From positions 310,001-374,000 of the forward strand of contig NZ_JABASX010000002.1 in assembly GCF_016107655.1 (NCBI RefSeq): a DNA stretch of 64,000 nt, in the 5' to 3' direction. Positions 1-9,215 of the stretch are shown in pieces (position 1 is the first letter of the stretch; each line of letters starts with the position of its first letter). Under the pieces are notes generated by a model. That model saw nothing but the letters and a program-made list of their open reading frames with translations, had not been told where the DNA came from and made no database searches. Origin of the DNA: Brevibacterium antiquum. GTDB lineage: Bacteria; Actinomycetota; Actinomycetes; Actinomycetales; Brevibacteriaceae. A program made the position numbers and the translations under genes.

Positions 1-212
1 AGGAAGCGCTCAAGGGTGAAGACGACGACGCCGTGAAGACGGCCTACGACAAGCTCGTCGCCAACCAGCAGAAGATCGGCGAAGCCATCTACAACCAGCC
101 GGGTGCCGAAGGCGCCGCTGGTGAAGAGGCAGCAGGCGATGCCGATGCAAGTGCCGATGACGATGTCGTCGACGCTGAGGTTGTCGATGAAGAGGACGAG
201 GAGAAGAAGTAA
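1..212 (+). CDS. dnaK: DnaK chaperone, C-terminal end (partial)
   Basis: Only the last 69 or so codons are inside the window; the gene enters from the left edge and ends with TAA at 210-212. The reading frame gives a helical lid segment ([19 protein letters not shown]) followed by an Ala/Gly/Glu/Asp-rich tail ending in EEDEEKK, which is the usual C-terminus of actinobacterial Hsp70. DnaK is the ATP-dependent chaperone that works with GrpE and DnaJ encoded directly downstream. The stop codon overlaps the grpE start codon (TAATG), so grpE is translationally coupled. The dnaK promoter and any HspR operator lie outside the window. Confidence 0.93.
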   Translation, partial: EALKGEDDDAVKTAYDKLVANQQKIGEAIYNQPGAEGAAGEEAAGDADASADDDVVDAEVVDEEDEEKK

Positions 213-931
213 TGACTGCCGAGGGCAACGATCCGTCGTCCGAGGAGCCAGGCTTCACCTTCAGCGACAAGCGCCGGATTGACCCGGACACCGGCGAGCT
301 CCGCCCCGAGGCCGACGCAGCGTCGGCCTCGGCGGAGGCTGGTGAGGCGAATGCCGCGAACGACGCCGCTGGTGCCGAAGGCGCCGAGGGCGTCCAGGAT
401 GCCGATGAGAATCTGGCCGATGCCAGTGACCTCGGCGTCGACATTCCAGCCGATGCTTCGACGTTGAACGATACCGAGGCAGCACAGGGCGAAGAGGCCG
501 CCGAACCCGCACCGGGAACTGAGGCCGCAGCGCACCTGGCCGACCTCAAGCGCATCAACGCCGAGTACGCCGCCTACCGGATGCGGGCCGATCGCGAACG
601 CGAGCGGGCAGCAACCGGTGGCACGATCAAGGCTGTTGAAGCCCTGATCCCCGTGCTCGACGAGGTGCGCCTGGCGCAGGAGAACGGCGACGTCACCGGG
701 CCTTTCGAGACCCACGTGAACAAGCTGATCGACTCGCTGAACAAGTTCGGCGTCGAGCAGTACGGCGAGGTCGGCGACGAGTTCGATCCGCGACTGCATG
801 AGGCACTCATGCAGCAGCCTTCGGACGACGTTGAGACTCCGACCGTCTTCCTGGTCATGCAGCCGGGCTACCGCATGGGTGAGCGCATCATCCGTGCCGC
901 GCGCGTCGGCGTGCAGCAGCCGGAAGACTGA
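212..931 (+). CDS. grpE: GrpE nucleotide exchange factor
   Basis: This 239-residue protein is the nucleotide exchange factor that releases ADP from DnaK. Residues about 1-110 are acidic, Ala/Glu/Asp-rich and probably disordered. The conserved part begins near residue 110 (HLADLKRINAEYAAYRMRAD), with the long dimerising helix, and continues into the beta domain (FDPRLHEALMQQPSDD, VMQPGYRMGERIIRAARVGV), which is typical of GrpE. The ATG overlaps the dnaK stop by one base. The acidic N-terminal extension is longer than in E. coli GrpE but common in actinobacteria. Confidence 0.96.
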   Translation: MTAEGNDPSSEEPGFTFSDKRRIDPDTGELRPEADAASASAEAGEANAANDAAGAEGAEGVQDADENLADASDLGVDIPADASTLNDTEAAQGEEAAEPAPGTEAAAHLADLKRINAEYAAYRMRADRERERAATGGTIKAVEALIPVLDEVRLAQENGDVTGPFETHVNKLIDSLNKFGVEQYGEVGDEFDPRLHEALMQQPSDDVETPTVFLVMQPGYRMGERIIRAARVGVQQPED

Positions 932-944
932 GAACCACACCCTC

Positions 945-980
945 GCCGAGGTGGTCCCGCCAACGTGGAACCACCTCGGC
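945..980. repeat. Inverted repeat in the grpE-dnaJ spacer
   Basis: Arms 945-955 and 970-980 are complementary over 11 bp and enclose a 14-nt loop. Each arm carries one perfect copy of the decamer GCCGAGGTGG, in opposite orientation, that recurs through the window. There is no T-run after it, so it may be an attenuating or mRNA-processing hairpin within the operon rather than a terminator. The 145-bp spacer is unusual, because the genes on either side are tightly packed. Confidence 0.7.
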
Positions 981-1076
981 GGCGGTCCGGATCATCCGGG
1001 ATCAAGATCCCGGGGTTGCGGATTGTGAGGAGACAATTGAATACACTGATGAAGAAGACATGGAAGGAGGTGCCAG

Positions 1077-2099
1077 GTGAATACCGGTCCTCAGAATGAT
1101 TGGTTCGAAAAGGACTTCTACAAGACCCTCGGCGTCTCCAAAGATGCTTCCGACGCAGAGATCAAAAAGGCCTATCGCAAGCTGGCGCGCAAGTATCACC
1201 CGGATGCCAATCCCGGTGATTCCAAGGCTGAAGACAAGTTCAAAGAGCTCGGCCAGGCCCATCAGGTGCTCTCTGACAAGGAATCCCGCGAACAGTACGA
1301 TCAGGTCCGCGCCATGGGCGGCGGCGCCAGGTTCACCGGTTCCGGCGGACCTGGGGGCGGTGCCAGCGGCGGATTCGATGACGTATTCTCCGACCTCTTC
1401 GGCGGAGGCGGACGGACACGGACCCGCTCGCCCTACGGCGGAGGCGGGGGAGACGTACCTCCTGACCTGGCGGACCTCCTCAACGGCTTCGGCGGTTCAG
1501 GCGGCTACGGCGGAGGTGGTTTCGGAGGCGGATATTCGCCACCGGTCAAGGGCGGGGACATCAAGTCCAACACCACTCTGTCCTTCACGGAAGCCATCAA
1601 CGGCGCCTCGGTGAAGCTGAACATGCCGGGCGGGAAGCCTCTGACCGTGCGGACGCCGATCGGCGTCAAGGACGGGCAGAAGATCCGACTGGCAGGCAAG
1701 GGCAAGGCCAGCCCCAACGGCGGCGAGACCGGCGACGTGATTCTCACGATCAAGGTCAAGCCGCACCCCGTGTTCACCCGTGATGGTGACAATCTGCGGA
1801 TGGACCTGCCGGTGAGCTTCGACGAGGCCGCCCTGGGCGCCGAGGTCAAGGTGCCGACGCTCGACGGAATGCCGGTGACGATGAAGATCGCTCCAGGCAC
1901 ACCATCGGGACGCACCATGCGTCTGCGCGGTAAGGGCGTGAAGTCGAAGAAGGGCACCGGCGACCTGCTGGTGACCGCAGAGATCGTCGTCCCGCAGAAC
2001 CTGTCGAAGGACGCCAAAGCAGCTGTCGAATCGTTCAAGGCCGCGACCGAGGACGAGGATCCACGGGACGGACTGCTCGACAAAGCGAAGGCCAGTTGA
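1077..2099 (+). CDS. dnaJ: DnaJ-type co-chaperone without zinc finger
   Basis: A 340-residue Hsp40 that stimulates DnaK ATPase and delivers substrates. The GTG start at 1077 is preceded by GGAGG at 1066-1070. Residues about 13-75 form the J domain with the HPD motif at 41-43 ([10 protein letters not shown]). A Gly/Phe-rich region spans about 80-155, and two beta-sandwich substrate-binding domains with a C-terminal dimer helix follow. The protein contains no cysteine at all, so the four CxxCxGxG repeats of class I DnaJ are absent, as in CbpA-like class II proteins. Its place between grpE and hspR nevertheless makes it the operon DnaJ. A class I DnaJ may exist elsewhere in the genome. Confidence 0.93.
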   Translation: MNTGPQNDWFEKDFYKTLGVSKDASDAEIKKAYRKLARKYHPDANPGDSKAEDKFKELGQAHQVLSDKESREQYDQVRAMGGGARFTGSGGPGGGASGGFDDVFSDLFGGGGRTRTRSPYGGGGGDVPPDLADLLNGFGGSGGYGGGGFGGGYSPPVKGGDIKSNTTLSFTEAINGASVKLNMPGGKPLTVRTPIGVKDGQKIRLAGKGKASPNGGETGDVILTIKVKPHPVFTRDGDNLRMDLPVSFDEAALGAEVKVPTLDGMPVTMKIAPGTPSGRTMRLRGKGVKSKKGTGDLLVTAEIVVPQNLSKDAKAAVESFKAATEDEDPRDGLLDKAKAS

Positions 2100-2113
2100 G
2101 GTGGTGAAGCACG

Positions 2114-2551
2114 ATGCACATATCGACCAGTGCAGCGGTGTACGTCATTTCGGTGGCGGCGGACCTGGCAGGAATGCACCCGCAGACGCTGCGACAGTAT
2201 GACCGTCTAGGTCTCGTCATCCCAGAACGTACCGCCGGCAGAGGCCGGCGGTACTCGGGGCGAGACATTGCCAAACTACGGCTGATCCAGCAGCTCTCGC
2301 AGGACGAGGGCGTGAACCTGGTGGGCATCAAGAAGATCATTGATCTGCAGAACCAGGTCGATGCCCTCAAATCCCGGAACGAGGAGCTCGAGACCGAAGT
2401 CAGGTCTCGGATGTCTGCGAAGGAACGCGAAGCACGCGTCTTCGCTGCTGGCTCCGCGGGTGATGTCGTCTCGATTGCGCGCGGCAGACGTCCGCAGGGA
2501 CGGCCCGAACCGGGCGCAATGGTTCTCTACAACAGGTTCCGGCGCAGGTGA
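2114..2551 (+). CDS. hspR: HspR heat-shock repressor (MerR family)
   Basis: A 145-residue MerR-type regulator. In actinobacteria HspR represses the dnaK operon by binding HAIR operators, with DnaK as co-repressor. The N-terminal helix-turn-helix is visible (SVAADLAGMHPQTLRQYDRL, then GRGRRYSGRDIAKLRLIQQL). A coiled-coil follows (QNQVDALKSRNEELETEVRSR), and a basic tail ends in NRFRRR. It lies 14 bp after dnaJ and is the last gene of the operon, closed by a strong terminator. I saw no HAIR site inside the window; it would lie upstream of dnaK. Confidence 0.94.
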   Translation: MHISTSAAVYVISVAADLAGMHPQTLRQYDRLGLVIPERTAGRGRRYSGRDIAKLRLIQQLSQDEGVNLVGIKKIIDLQNQVDALKSRNEELETEVRSRMSAKEREARVFAAGSAGDVVSIARGRRPQGRPEPGAMVLYNRFRRR

Positions 2552-2582
2552 ACTGACTGCCCGCCGCTCTCAACCAGATCAC

Positions 2583-2630
2583 GACATGACGAAGGGGCGA
2601 TTCCAGCCGGAATCGCCCCTTCGTCATGTC
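2583..2630. terminator. Bidirectional terminator between hspR and LPXTG gene
   Basis: A perfect 22-bp inverted repeat (arms 2583-2604 and 2609-2630) with a 4-nt loop AGCC. It lies between the convergent hspR and LPXTG genes and can serve both. No long T-run follows on either strand. Confidence 0.85.
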
Positions 2631-2660
2631 CGGATTCTGACTCCGGTTCAGGTACTGGGA

Positions 2661-4025
2661 TCAGATCTCTGAAGGATCCTGAGCAACCTTCTTGCGACGC
2701 ATGGTCATGGTGACTGCGGCTCCGCCGATGAGGAGGAGGGCAGCTCCGCCGACGAGGCCGGTCAGTTCGGTACCGGTGCGAGGCAGGTCGCCGCCACCGT
2801 TTCCGTTGCCGTCATCGCCTCCGCCATTGCCGCCGTCTTCGTTTCCGTCTTCATTGCCGTCGCTGCCACCGGCGTTGGCGTCATCGCTGACGGTGAAGGC
2901 CCCGGTCATCTCGTCGTCGCCGCAGGTGACGCTGACGTCGTAGTCGCCGAGGTAGGCCGAAGCATCATCGGCAGAGGTTCCGTAGACGTTGACGGAGGCC
3001 TTGCCCTCGTCGTCGGCTTTGACGGTGTTGTCGTAGGCGGTGACGTTCGAGTTGCCCTCAGGGGTGACTACGTAGTGAACGTCCGTGCCGGGCTCACAGT
3101 TCTCGACTGCCAGGGTGACGCCCTTGTTCTCCACGACGAAGTCAGCGGCTTCGATGGTCTCTGGCGAGACGGTCAGCGTGGCTTCAGCGGCCGGGGTGGT
3201 CGGCTTCGGCTCTTCGGTCTCGTCTTCGGTAACGGTGAATTTGGCGAAGTTCGACACTTCTTCGGACTCAGCATCGACTGCGGAGACCGAGTAGTTGCCG
3301 GGCTCGAGACCGTCTTCGGGCGCTTCGACCGTGGTGCTGATCTTGCCGTCTTCGTCGGCCTTGACCTCGTCCTGGAAGAAGGGCGACTGAGTTGCGTTCC
3401 CCATCACGTTGACTGTGCTTCCGGGGGTGAAGCCTTCACCGGTGACCTCGAGGCCATCCTTCTCGAAGTCGGAGGCCGAGATCTTCTCGGTGTTGAGAGT
3501 GACCTTCGGGTCGACCTCGGGAGCCTCTGGCTCTTCGGGCTTTTCGTCGTCTCCGGTGACTTCGAAGGAAGTCGAAGCGGTGTCTTCGGCATCTTCGGGA
3601 TTTGTGATTGTCACGTTGTATTTGCCGACGAACGCAGGGTTCGCTTCGCCGACGCCTGCAACTGCCGTGTCAAACGCGCCGTTGGCGTCAGTGGTGACCG
3701 GCGTTTCATATGGGCTGACGGCCTGTCCCTCAGCGGGTGTGACAGCGAGAGCATATTCGGTGTCCGCGGTGAGGCCCGTGCCTGCAATGCCGACACCATT
3801 TTCGGCGAATTCTTCGATTGTGACGCTGTCGGCCGAGACTGCGATGTCTCCTGCCTCGGCCTTCACCGCAGTCTGGCTGGAAACGCCGGCTTTCTGAAGG
3901 GCGCCGTTCTTCGAAGCAGGCTGGGTGTCAACCTGGGTGGGGGCCGTGGGTGCAGCCATTACGGGGGATGCGGCGAGGCCGGTGATGGCCAGGGCCACTG
4001 CGGGGGCGAGTGCAAGCTTGTTCAT
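2661..4025 (-). CDS. LPXTG-anchored cell-wall surface protein (modular)
   Basis: A 454-residue secreted protein predicted to be attached to peptidoglycan by sortase. The chosen start (MNKLALAPAVALAITGLAAS) has GAAGG upstream and begins a signal peptide of about 28 residues. The mature part has three beta-rich modules of roughly 95-100 residues. The second (ISASDFEKDGLEVTGEGFTP...) and third (IEAADFVVENKGVTLAVENC) are closely matched in the neighbouring paralogue at 4270-6468. A Gly/Asn/Asp-rich spacer leads to LPRTG at 414-418, a hydrophobic helix and a basic tail. An adhesin or S-layer-like role is plausible but not shown. No sortase gene is in the window. Confidence 0.87.
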   Translation of the reverse strand: MNKLALAPAVALAITGLAASPVMAAPTAPTQVDTQPASKNGALQKAGVSSQTAVKAEAGDIAVSADSVTIEEFAENGVGIAGTGLTADTEYALAVTPAEGQAVSPYETPVTTDANGAFDTAVAGVGEANPAFVGKYNVTITNPEDAEDTASTSFEVTGDDEKPEEPEAPEVDPKVTLNTEKISASDFEKDGLEVTGEGFTPGSTVNVMGNATQSPFFQDEVKADEDGKISTTVEAPEDGLEPGNYSVSAVDAESEEVSNFAKFTVTEDETEEPKPTTPAAEATLTVSPETIEAADFVVENKGVTLAVENCEPGTDVHYVVTPEGNSNVTAYDNTVKADDEGKASVNVYGTSADDASAYLGDYDVSVTCGDDEMTGAFTVSDDANAGGSDGNEDGNEDGGNGGGDDGNGNGGGDLPRTGTELTGLVGGAALLLIGGAAVTMTMRRKKVAQDPSEI

Positions 4026-4180
4026 GATGTCCTTCGTCTGAGCAACTGAGGATGACTTCCTACGCAGGTAACAATAATGAAATATATACAACGAGCATAG
4101 TTGTGGTCGTTGTGTTCACATTTGTTGTTCAGGTCCGTCATAGGTGTCGTTGGCTAGTTTGAACAGCGGACTTGTTGAAA

Positions 4181-4218
4181 ATGGGTGTGGCCCCGACCGA
4201 AGTCGGGGCCACACCCAT
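4181..4218 (-). terminator. Terminator downstream of the larger LPXTG gene
   Basis: A perfect 17-bp inverted repeat (4181-4197 and 4202-4218) with loop CGAA. It follows the minus-strand gene that ends at 4270 and so separates the two LPXTG genes into independent transcripts. Confidence 0.85.
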
Positions 4219-4269
4219 TCAAGCACTCACATGATCAGCTTCATCGAGTGATCACCCTGCGATTCTTAT

Positions 4270-6468
4270 TCAGAAGTCGGTCGGTGACTGTCCGACCTTC
4301 GTGCGGCGACCGGTCACGGCGATCGCTGCTCCGCCGATGAGGAGGAGGATCGCTCCCGAGGCGAGACCGCCAAGGTCTGTACCGGTGCGTGGCAGCTGGC
4401 TGCCATCGTTTCCGCCGTTGTCGCTTCCGTCGCTGCCGCCGCCGTCTGCGCCGGCCGTGACTGTGAACGATTCCTTCATCGAGTCATCGCCGCAGATTGC
4501 GCTGGCTGTGTAGGCGCCGACATATGCCGAAATATTGTCGGAGGTGCCGAAGACATTGACCGAAGCCTTGCCCTCGTCATCGGCCTTGACCGTGTTTTCG
4601 TACGCTGTGACCGGGATGCCCTTGGGGGTGACCGCGAAGTGCACGTCCGAGCCGGGCTCGCAGTCTTCGACTGCCAAGGTGACGCCCTTCTTCTCGTTGG
4701 CGAAGTCTGCGGCTTCAAGCATCTTCGGTGAGACCGTGAACGACGCTTCTGCAGGAGCCTCGGGAGTGTCCGCTCCGTCTCCATTGTCTCCGTCATCGCC
4801 GTCTTCTTTGTCTTCGGCGACGACATTGATGTTGCCCTTGAGCGTCTCCGACTCGGTACCCTCGCGGTCAACGGTGACCGTGAACGGCACCTTGCCCTCT
4901 TCGAGGCTGTCGGGATTGCCCTGGTAGTAGAGGTGGAGCTTGTAGTCGCCATCCGCGTCGGCGGTTTCGGTGTCCCCGGTCAGGGAATCGGTGATCTTGT
5001 CACCCTTTTTGACGCCCGAGACGGTGACGGTGACGCCCTTGTCCTTGTTGGCGAGATCCGCTGCTGTGATCTCCTTGGGATCGACCTTCAGCGAAGCATC
5101 GATCGGATCAACAGCGTCGTCATCGGTGACGGTGAAGTCGGCGAAGTTCGTGACTTCCTCAGTGTCGGCGTCCACCGCGGAGACAGAGTAGTCGCCGGCT
5201 TCCAGGCCGCCTTCAGGTGCTTTGACGGTAGCGCTGATCTTGCCACTGGCATCGGCGGTGACTTCGTCCTGGAAGAACGGTGACTGTGGGGCGTTGCCTG
5301 AGACGGTGACAGTGCCGTTGGGGGTGAAGCCTTCGCCGGTGACCTTGAGTCCGTCCTCTTCGAAGTCGGAAGCCGAGATCTCGTTGGTTGAAAGCGAGAT
5401 TTTTGGGTCGACCTCGACGACCTCGTCAACGACGTTGATGTTGCCGTTGAGGTCAACCGACTCTTCATCCGCGCGATCGATGGTGACCGTGAGCGCCTGC
5501 TTGCCTGGCTTGAGGTTCGCGGCGTCGCCGTCGTAGTAGATGCTGAAGGAGAATGTGCCGTCCGCATCAACTGTCTTGGTCTTGCCCGTCAACGAGTCTC
5601 TGACGGTGTCACCCTCCTGGACGTTCGAGACGGTCACAGTGACGCCCTTGCTCTCATCAGCGAGGTCTTCGGCTGTGATCTGGGTGGGATCGACCTTGAG
5701 CGAGGCTTCGATGGGGTTGTCGCCCGCAGCCTGAATGTCAAGGCCGCCATTGAGTTTCTCGGTGGTCGCTCCTTGGCGTGCAACCTGGACGTTGAAGGAC
5801 TTCTTGCCGTCCTTGAGGTGTGCCGCGTCGCCGTTGTACTTGACGTTCAGAGTCGCGGTCGAACCGGCGGCTGTCGTAGCGGGCGCGCTCAGACCGGAGG
5901 TCGAGAGCTTATCGCCCTTCTCCAGGCCGGTGACCGTGACCTTGACGCCCTTGGTTGCGAGGTCTTCGGCCGTGATCGAGGAGTTGGAGACCTTCAGCTG
6001 TGCATTGATCTCTTCGACGTCGTCCTTAGGAGCCTCGGAATCCTTCGGGTCCTTGCTCTTGTCGTCGTCCTTGGCGGAGTCGTCCTTCTTGGAGTCCTTG
6101 GAACCATCGTCCTTAGGTGCCGGCTTCTTCGAATCCTTGGCGTCGTCGCCGGATTTTTCGTCTGCCTTGTCAGCAGCCTTCTTCTTGTCGGCGGCCTTCT
6201 TGTCGGCTGCGTCCTTCTTCTCCTGCTCAGCCTTGTCCTTGGCTGCCTTCTCTTTGGCTGCCTTATCGGCAGCAGCCTTCTCGTCGGCCTTCTTCTGCTC
6301 AGCCTTCTCGGCGGCGAGCTTTTCGGCCTTTTCCTTCTTGATCTGCTCTGCTTTGGCCTCGGCGGAGTCAGACTGCGTCGATGACGGGGCCTCGGCGGCG
6401 GCGACTGGGGCGGCCACCAGGCCAGTGAACGCGAGGGCCACGGCCGGCGCGAGGATGAGCTTCTTCAT
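4270..6468 (-). CDS. Large LPXTG-anchored surface protein with Lys/Ala-rich stalk
   Basis: A 732-residue paralogue of the adjacent LPXTG protein. The start at 6468 (MKKLILAPAVALAFTGLVAA) has GAAGG upstream and gives a clear signal peptide; the longer reading to 6519 adds no signal-like sequence. Residues about 30-150 are Lys/Ala/Glu/Asp-rich and probably form a charged coiled stalk. There follow three copies of one module (each with a version of ITAEDLA...GVTVTV and a GNINVV-like end), with one ISASDF module inserted before the last copy, then a terminal IEAADF-type module. LPRTG is at 692-696, followed by a membrane helix and a basic tail. Ligand and function are unknown. Confidence 0.87.
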   Translation of the reverse strand: MKKLILAPAVALAFTGLVAAPVAAAEAPSSTQSDSAEAKAEQIKKEKAEKLAAEKAEQKKADEKAAADKAAKEKAAKDKAEQEKKDAADKKAADKKKAADKADEKSGDDAKDSKKPAPKDDGSKDSKKDDSAKDDDKSKDPKDSEAPKDDVEEINAQLKVSNSSITAEDLATKGVKVTVTGLEKGDKLSTSGLSAPATTAAGSTATLNVKYNGDAAHLKDGKKSFNVQVARQGATTEKLNGGLDIQAAGDNPIEASLKVDPTQITAEDLADESKGVTVTVSNVQEGDTVRDSLTGKTKTVDADGTFSFSIYYDGDAANLKPGKQALTVTIDRADEESVDLNGNINVVDEVVEVDPKISLSTNEISASDFEEDGLKVTGEGFTPNGTVTVSGNAPQSPFFQDEVTADASGKISATVKAPEGGLEAGDYSVSAVDADTEEVTNFADFTVTDDDAVDPIDASLKVDPKEITAADLANKDKGVTVTVSGVKKGDKITDSLTGDTETADADGDYKLHLYYQGNPDSLEEGKVPFTVTVDREGTESETLKGNINVVAEDKEDGDDGDNGDGADTPEAPAEASFTVSPKMLEAADFANEKKGVTLAVEDCEPGSDVHFAVTPKGIPVTAYENTVKADDEGKASVNVFGTSDNISAYVGAYTASAICGDDSMKESFTVTAGADGGGSDGSDNGGNDGSQLPRTGTDLGGLASGAILLLIGGAAIAVTGRRTKVGQSPTDF

Positions 6469-6629
6469 TGGAGTGCCTTCAATCTTGGAATTGTGAGGGG
6501 GTGCACATCTGACAGCCATCCTAGATACAGGGAATGCCCTGAACTACTTATGTACGTTTAGTTCAGGGTGAATAGCTGTAACACTTTGGTCAACGAATCG
6601 ACGACATCGAGACGTTCTCGTGATGTGAC

Positions 6630-6659
6630 CGGCCGGTAGTGGCACTCACCTACCGGCCG
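6630..6659 (-). terminator. Hairpin downstream of the lipid kinase gene
   Basis: A 10-bp inverted repeat (6630-6639 and 6650-6659) around a 10-nt loop, 35 bp past the stop of the minus-strand kinase gene. It is probably that gene's terminator. Confidence 0.55.
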
Positions 6660-6693
6660 ATGCTGGTTCCAAGACCAGCTGGCAGCCGTACGC

Positions 6694-7809
6694 TCAGACC
6701 GGCCAGGCCTCGGCCCGGATCTGCTTGCGCTGCTCAACTGTGGGCACGCGAACGGTCAATGCCGCAGGCATGACCTCCATCGCCAGATATCCCGACTGGC
6801 CGATCGGATCCCCGTCCAGCTGCACATCGAGCTCCTCGCCGGATTCGATGACGACCTTCTGGCATTTCCTGATGTCTGTGTGCAGGCCCTTCGACGTCTT
6901 CCGTCCCAGAACAGAGGCAAGGACGCCCACCCATTGGCCCAGGTTCTTCGGACTGACGATGAGCACATCGAGCATCCCGTCATCGATGACGGCCTGTGGC
7001 AGAAGCTGGATGCCGCCCTGCAGCTTCCCGCAGTTGCCGCCGAGGACTGATCGCACGCGAGCGGAGACCCGATAGTCGTCGTCGAAAGTCACCTTCACGT
7101 GACTGGGGCGGCCGACGAGCTTCCTGGACCCGGCCTCGACGTAGGCCAGCCAGCCGAGACGGGACTTGAGATCGGAATTGGTATCGGCCATGACCGCAGC
7201 ATCGAACCCCAGACCGGTCATCACAGTGAAGACGTGAGTGTCCCCATCCTCGGCGGTCTTCGCGGTCCCGACGTCGATTCTGCGGTTGCGGCCCCACAGG
7301 GCGATGCGAAGAGCCCACTCGGTTTTGTCGAGCACGATGTCGAGATTTCGCGACAGGAGATTACCCGTCCCCAAGGGAACGATCCCCATCGGTGTCGATG
7401 ATCCCACCAGCGCCGAGGAGACGGCTCGGACCGTGCCGTCGCCGCCGGCAGCGATGACAACGTCGACCCCCTCGTCAAGTGCACGAGCCGTGGCCCCTTC
7501 GCCGGAGTCCTCGGGTGTGGTCTCGATGACCAGCGGTGCGCTCCAGCCTTCGAAACGACAGATCGCCTCGGCGGTCGAAGCCAGTCTGCTGACATCGGTC
7601 TTGGTCGGATTGACGATGAGAGCGGCCCGGTAGCGGCCAGAGTTCTCGCTGTCTGGACCATCGGGATCGGAGCCTCTGGAGTACTGTCGAATCCGGCTCA
7701 GGGCACGACGAGCCCCGGTGCGGTGGCCGACGAAGAACGCGACGAGCAGCACCACGACGATGCCGGCGACGACGAACCACGTCATCATGGGGTCCAATGC
7801 GATGGTCAT
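6694..7809 (-). CDS. Diacylglycerol/lipid kinase family protein
   Basis: A 371-residue member of the DAGK_cat/YegS-type kinases, which phosphorylate diacylglycerol or related lipids (bacterial DgkB recycles diacylglycerol to phosphatidic acid). Residues about 10-28 form one membrane helix. The catalytic domain starts near residue 60 (ALIVNPTK), with the nucleotide-binding GGDGT at 122-126 and PLGTGNLLSRNL further on. A C-terminal beta-sandwich domain follows (DDGMLDVLIVSP). An N-terminal membrane anchor is less usual for the soluble members and suggests action at the membrane. It is divergent from serS, with a 97-bp shared promoter region. The exact lipid substrate cannot be told. Confidence 0.85.
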   Translation of the reverse strand: MTIALDPMMTWFVVAGIVVVLLVAFFVGHRTGARRALSRIRQYSRGSDPDGPDSENSGRYRAALIVNPTKTDVSRLASTAEAICRFEGWSAPLVIETTPEDSGEGATARALDEGVDVVIAAGGDGTVRAVSSALVGSSTPMGIVPLGTGNLLSRNLDIVLDKTEWALRIALWGRNRRIDVGTAKTAEDGDTHVFTVMTGLGFDAAVMADTNSDLKSRLGWLAYVEAGSRKLVGRPSHVKVTFDDDYRVSARVRSVLGGNCGKLQGGIQLLPQAVIDDGMLDVLIVSPKNLGQWVGVLASVLGRKTSKGLHTDIRKCQKVVIESGEELDVQLDGDPIGQSGYLAMEVMPAALTVRVPTVEQRKQIRAEAWPV

Positions 7810-7906
7810 GTCTCAAATTTACAGTGCCCATCTTGAGAGGGAGCTGGCCACCCGCGTGAGTGTCGCTCGAATATCGAAAAGAGTCGAGGGCCGTTAAGCT
7901 GAGAGG

Positions 7907-9187
7907 GTGATCGATCTAGCGCTCCTCAGAGAAGACCCGGACCTGTTCAAGGCATCGCAGGAGGCCCGCGGCTCGTCCGTCGACCTCGTTGACGAAGTCC
8001 TCGCCGCTGATTCCGCACGCCGCTCTGCCATCACGGCATACGAGGACGCGCGCGCCGATCAGAAGTCCTTCTCCTCTCAGATCGCGAAAGCGGCCAAAGA
8101 GGACAAGCCCGCGCTCATCGCAGAGGGCAAAGAGAAGTCTGCCAAGGTCAAGGCACTGCAGGCCGAGTCCGAAGAGGCGAGCTTCGCATTCGACAAGCTC
8201 GCAGGAAAGCTTCCGAACCTCATCGTCGAAGGCATCCCCTCCGGCGGCGAAGAGAACTTCGTGACCCTGAAGACTGTGGGCGAACCGCGTGACTTCAGCA
8301 CCGACGGCTTCGAACCGGCCGACCACCTCGAGATCGGGGAGACGCTCAAAGCGATCGACACCGCACGGGGCACCAAGGTCGCAGGTTCGCGCTTCCACTA
8401 CCTCACCGGCTTCGGTGCCAAGCTGGAGATGGCCCTGCTCAACCTGGCCCGCGACGTGGCCGAAGAAGCCGGCTTCATCCCGACCATCACACCGACTCTG
8501 GTCAAGCCCGAAGTCATGCGCGGGACCGGATTCCTCGGCGAGCACGCCGACGAGGTCTACCGACTCGAAGCCGATGACCTGTTCCTCGTCGGCACCTCCG
8601 AGGTGCCCCTGGCCGGACTCCACATGGACGAGATCATCGACCTGAGCGACGGTCCGCTGCGCTACGCCGGAATCTCCTCCTGCTACCGCCGCGAGGCCGG
8701 CTCCTACGGCAAGGACACCCGCGGAATCATCCGCGTCCACCAGTTCCAGAAGGTGGAGATGTTCGCCTACGTCGAGGTCGAGGACGCCGCGGCCGAGCAC
8801 GAGCGCATGCTGTCCCTGCAGGAGAAGATGCTGGGTCTGTGCGAACTGCCCTACCGCGTCATCGACACCGCGGCCGGCGACCTCGGAGACTCCGCAGCAC
8901 GCAAATTCGACTGCGAAGCCTGGGTCCCGACACAGGACACCTACCGCGAACTGACCTCGACCTCGAACTGCACGACCTTCCAGGCGCGCCGCCTGCAGGT
9001 CCGCGAACGCTACGACGGAGCCACCCGCCCCGTCGCCACACTCAACGGAACCATGGCCAACACCCGCTGGCTCGTCCCGATCCTGGAGAACCACCAGCAG
9101 GCGGACGGTTCGGTCACGGTTCCCGCGGCACTGCGCCCCTACCTCGGCGGCATGACCGCTCAGGGACCAGAGGGCCCGCGTTACTGA
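7907..9187 (+). CDS. serS: Seryl-tRNA synthetase
   Basis: A 426-residue class II synthetase that charges tRNA-Ser with serine. It has the N-terminal antiparallel coiled-coil arm (about 30-100) that contacts the long variable arm. Motif 2 is [22 protein letters not shown], and motif 3 is the [18 protein letters not shown] region; GTSEVPLAG is also conserved. The start is GTG at 7907, with a GAGAGG-like sequence just upstream. No T-box leader is visible. The HAD gene 28 bp downstream probably shares the transcript. Two of its substrates, tRNA-Ser(UGA) and tRNA-Ser(GCU), are encoded elsewhere in the window. Confidence 0.97.
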   Translation: MIDLALLREDPDLFKASQEARGSSVDLVDEVLAADSARRSAITAYEDARADQKSFSSQIAKAAKEDKPALIAEGKEKSAKVKALQAESEEASFAFDKLAGKLPNLIVEGIPSGGEENFVTLKTVGEPRDFSTDGFEPADHLEIGETLKAIDTARGTKVAGSRFHYLTGFGAKLEMALLNLARDVAEEAGFIPTITPTLVKPEVMRGTGFLGEHADEVYRLEADDLFLVGTSEVPLAGLHMDEIIDLSDGPLRYAGISSCYRREAGSYGKDTRGIIRVHQFQKVEMFAYVEVEDAAAEHERMLSLQEKMLGLCELPYRVIDTAAGDLGDSAARKFDCEAWVPTQDTYRELTSTSNCTTFQARRLQVRERYDGATRPVATLNGTMANTRWLVPILENHQQADGSVTVPAALRPYLGGMTAQGPEGPRY

Positions 9188-9215
9188 AGCCACGATCCTC
9201 AAGCTTGGAGAGAAA

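Noticed and set aside
932-1076. HAIR or CIRCE heat-shock operator within the window
   Set aside because: The only inverted repeat in the grpE-dnaJ spacer does not match either consensus; HspR sites would lie upstream of dnaK, outside the window.
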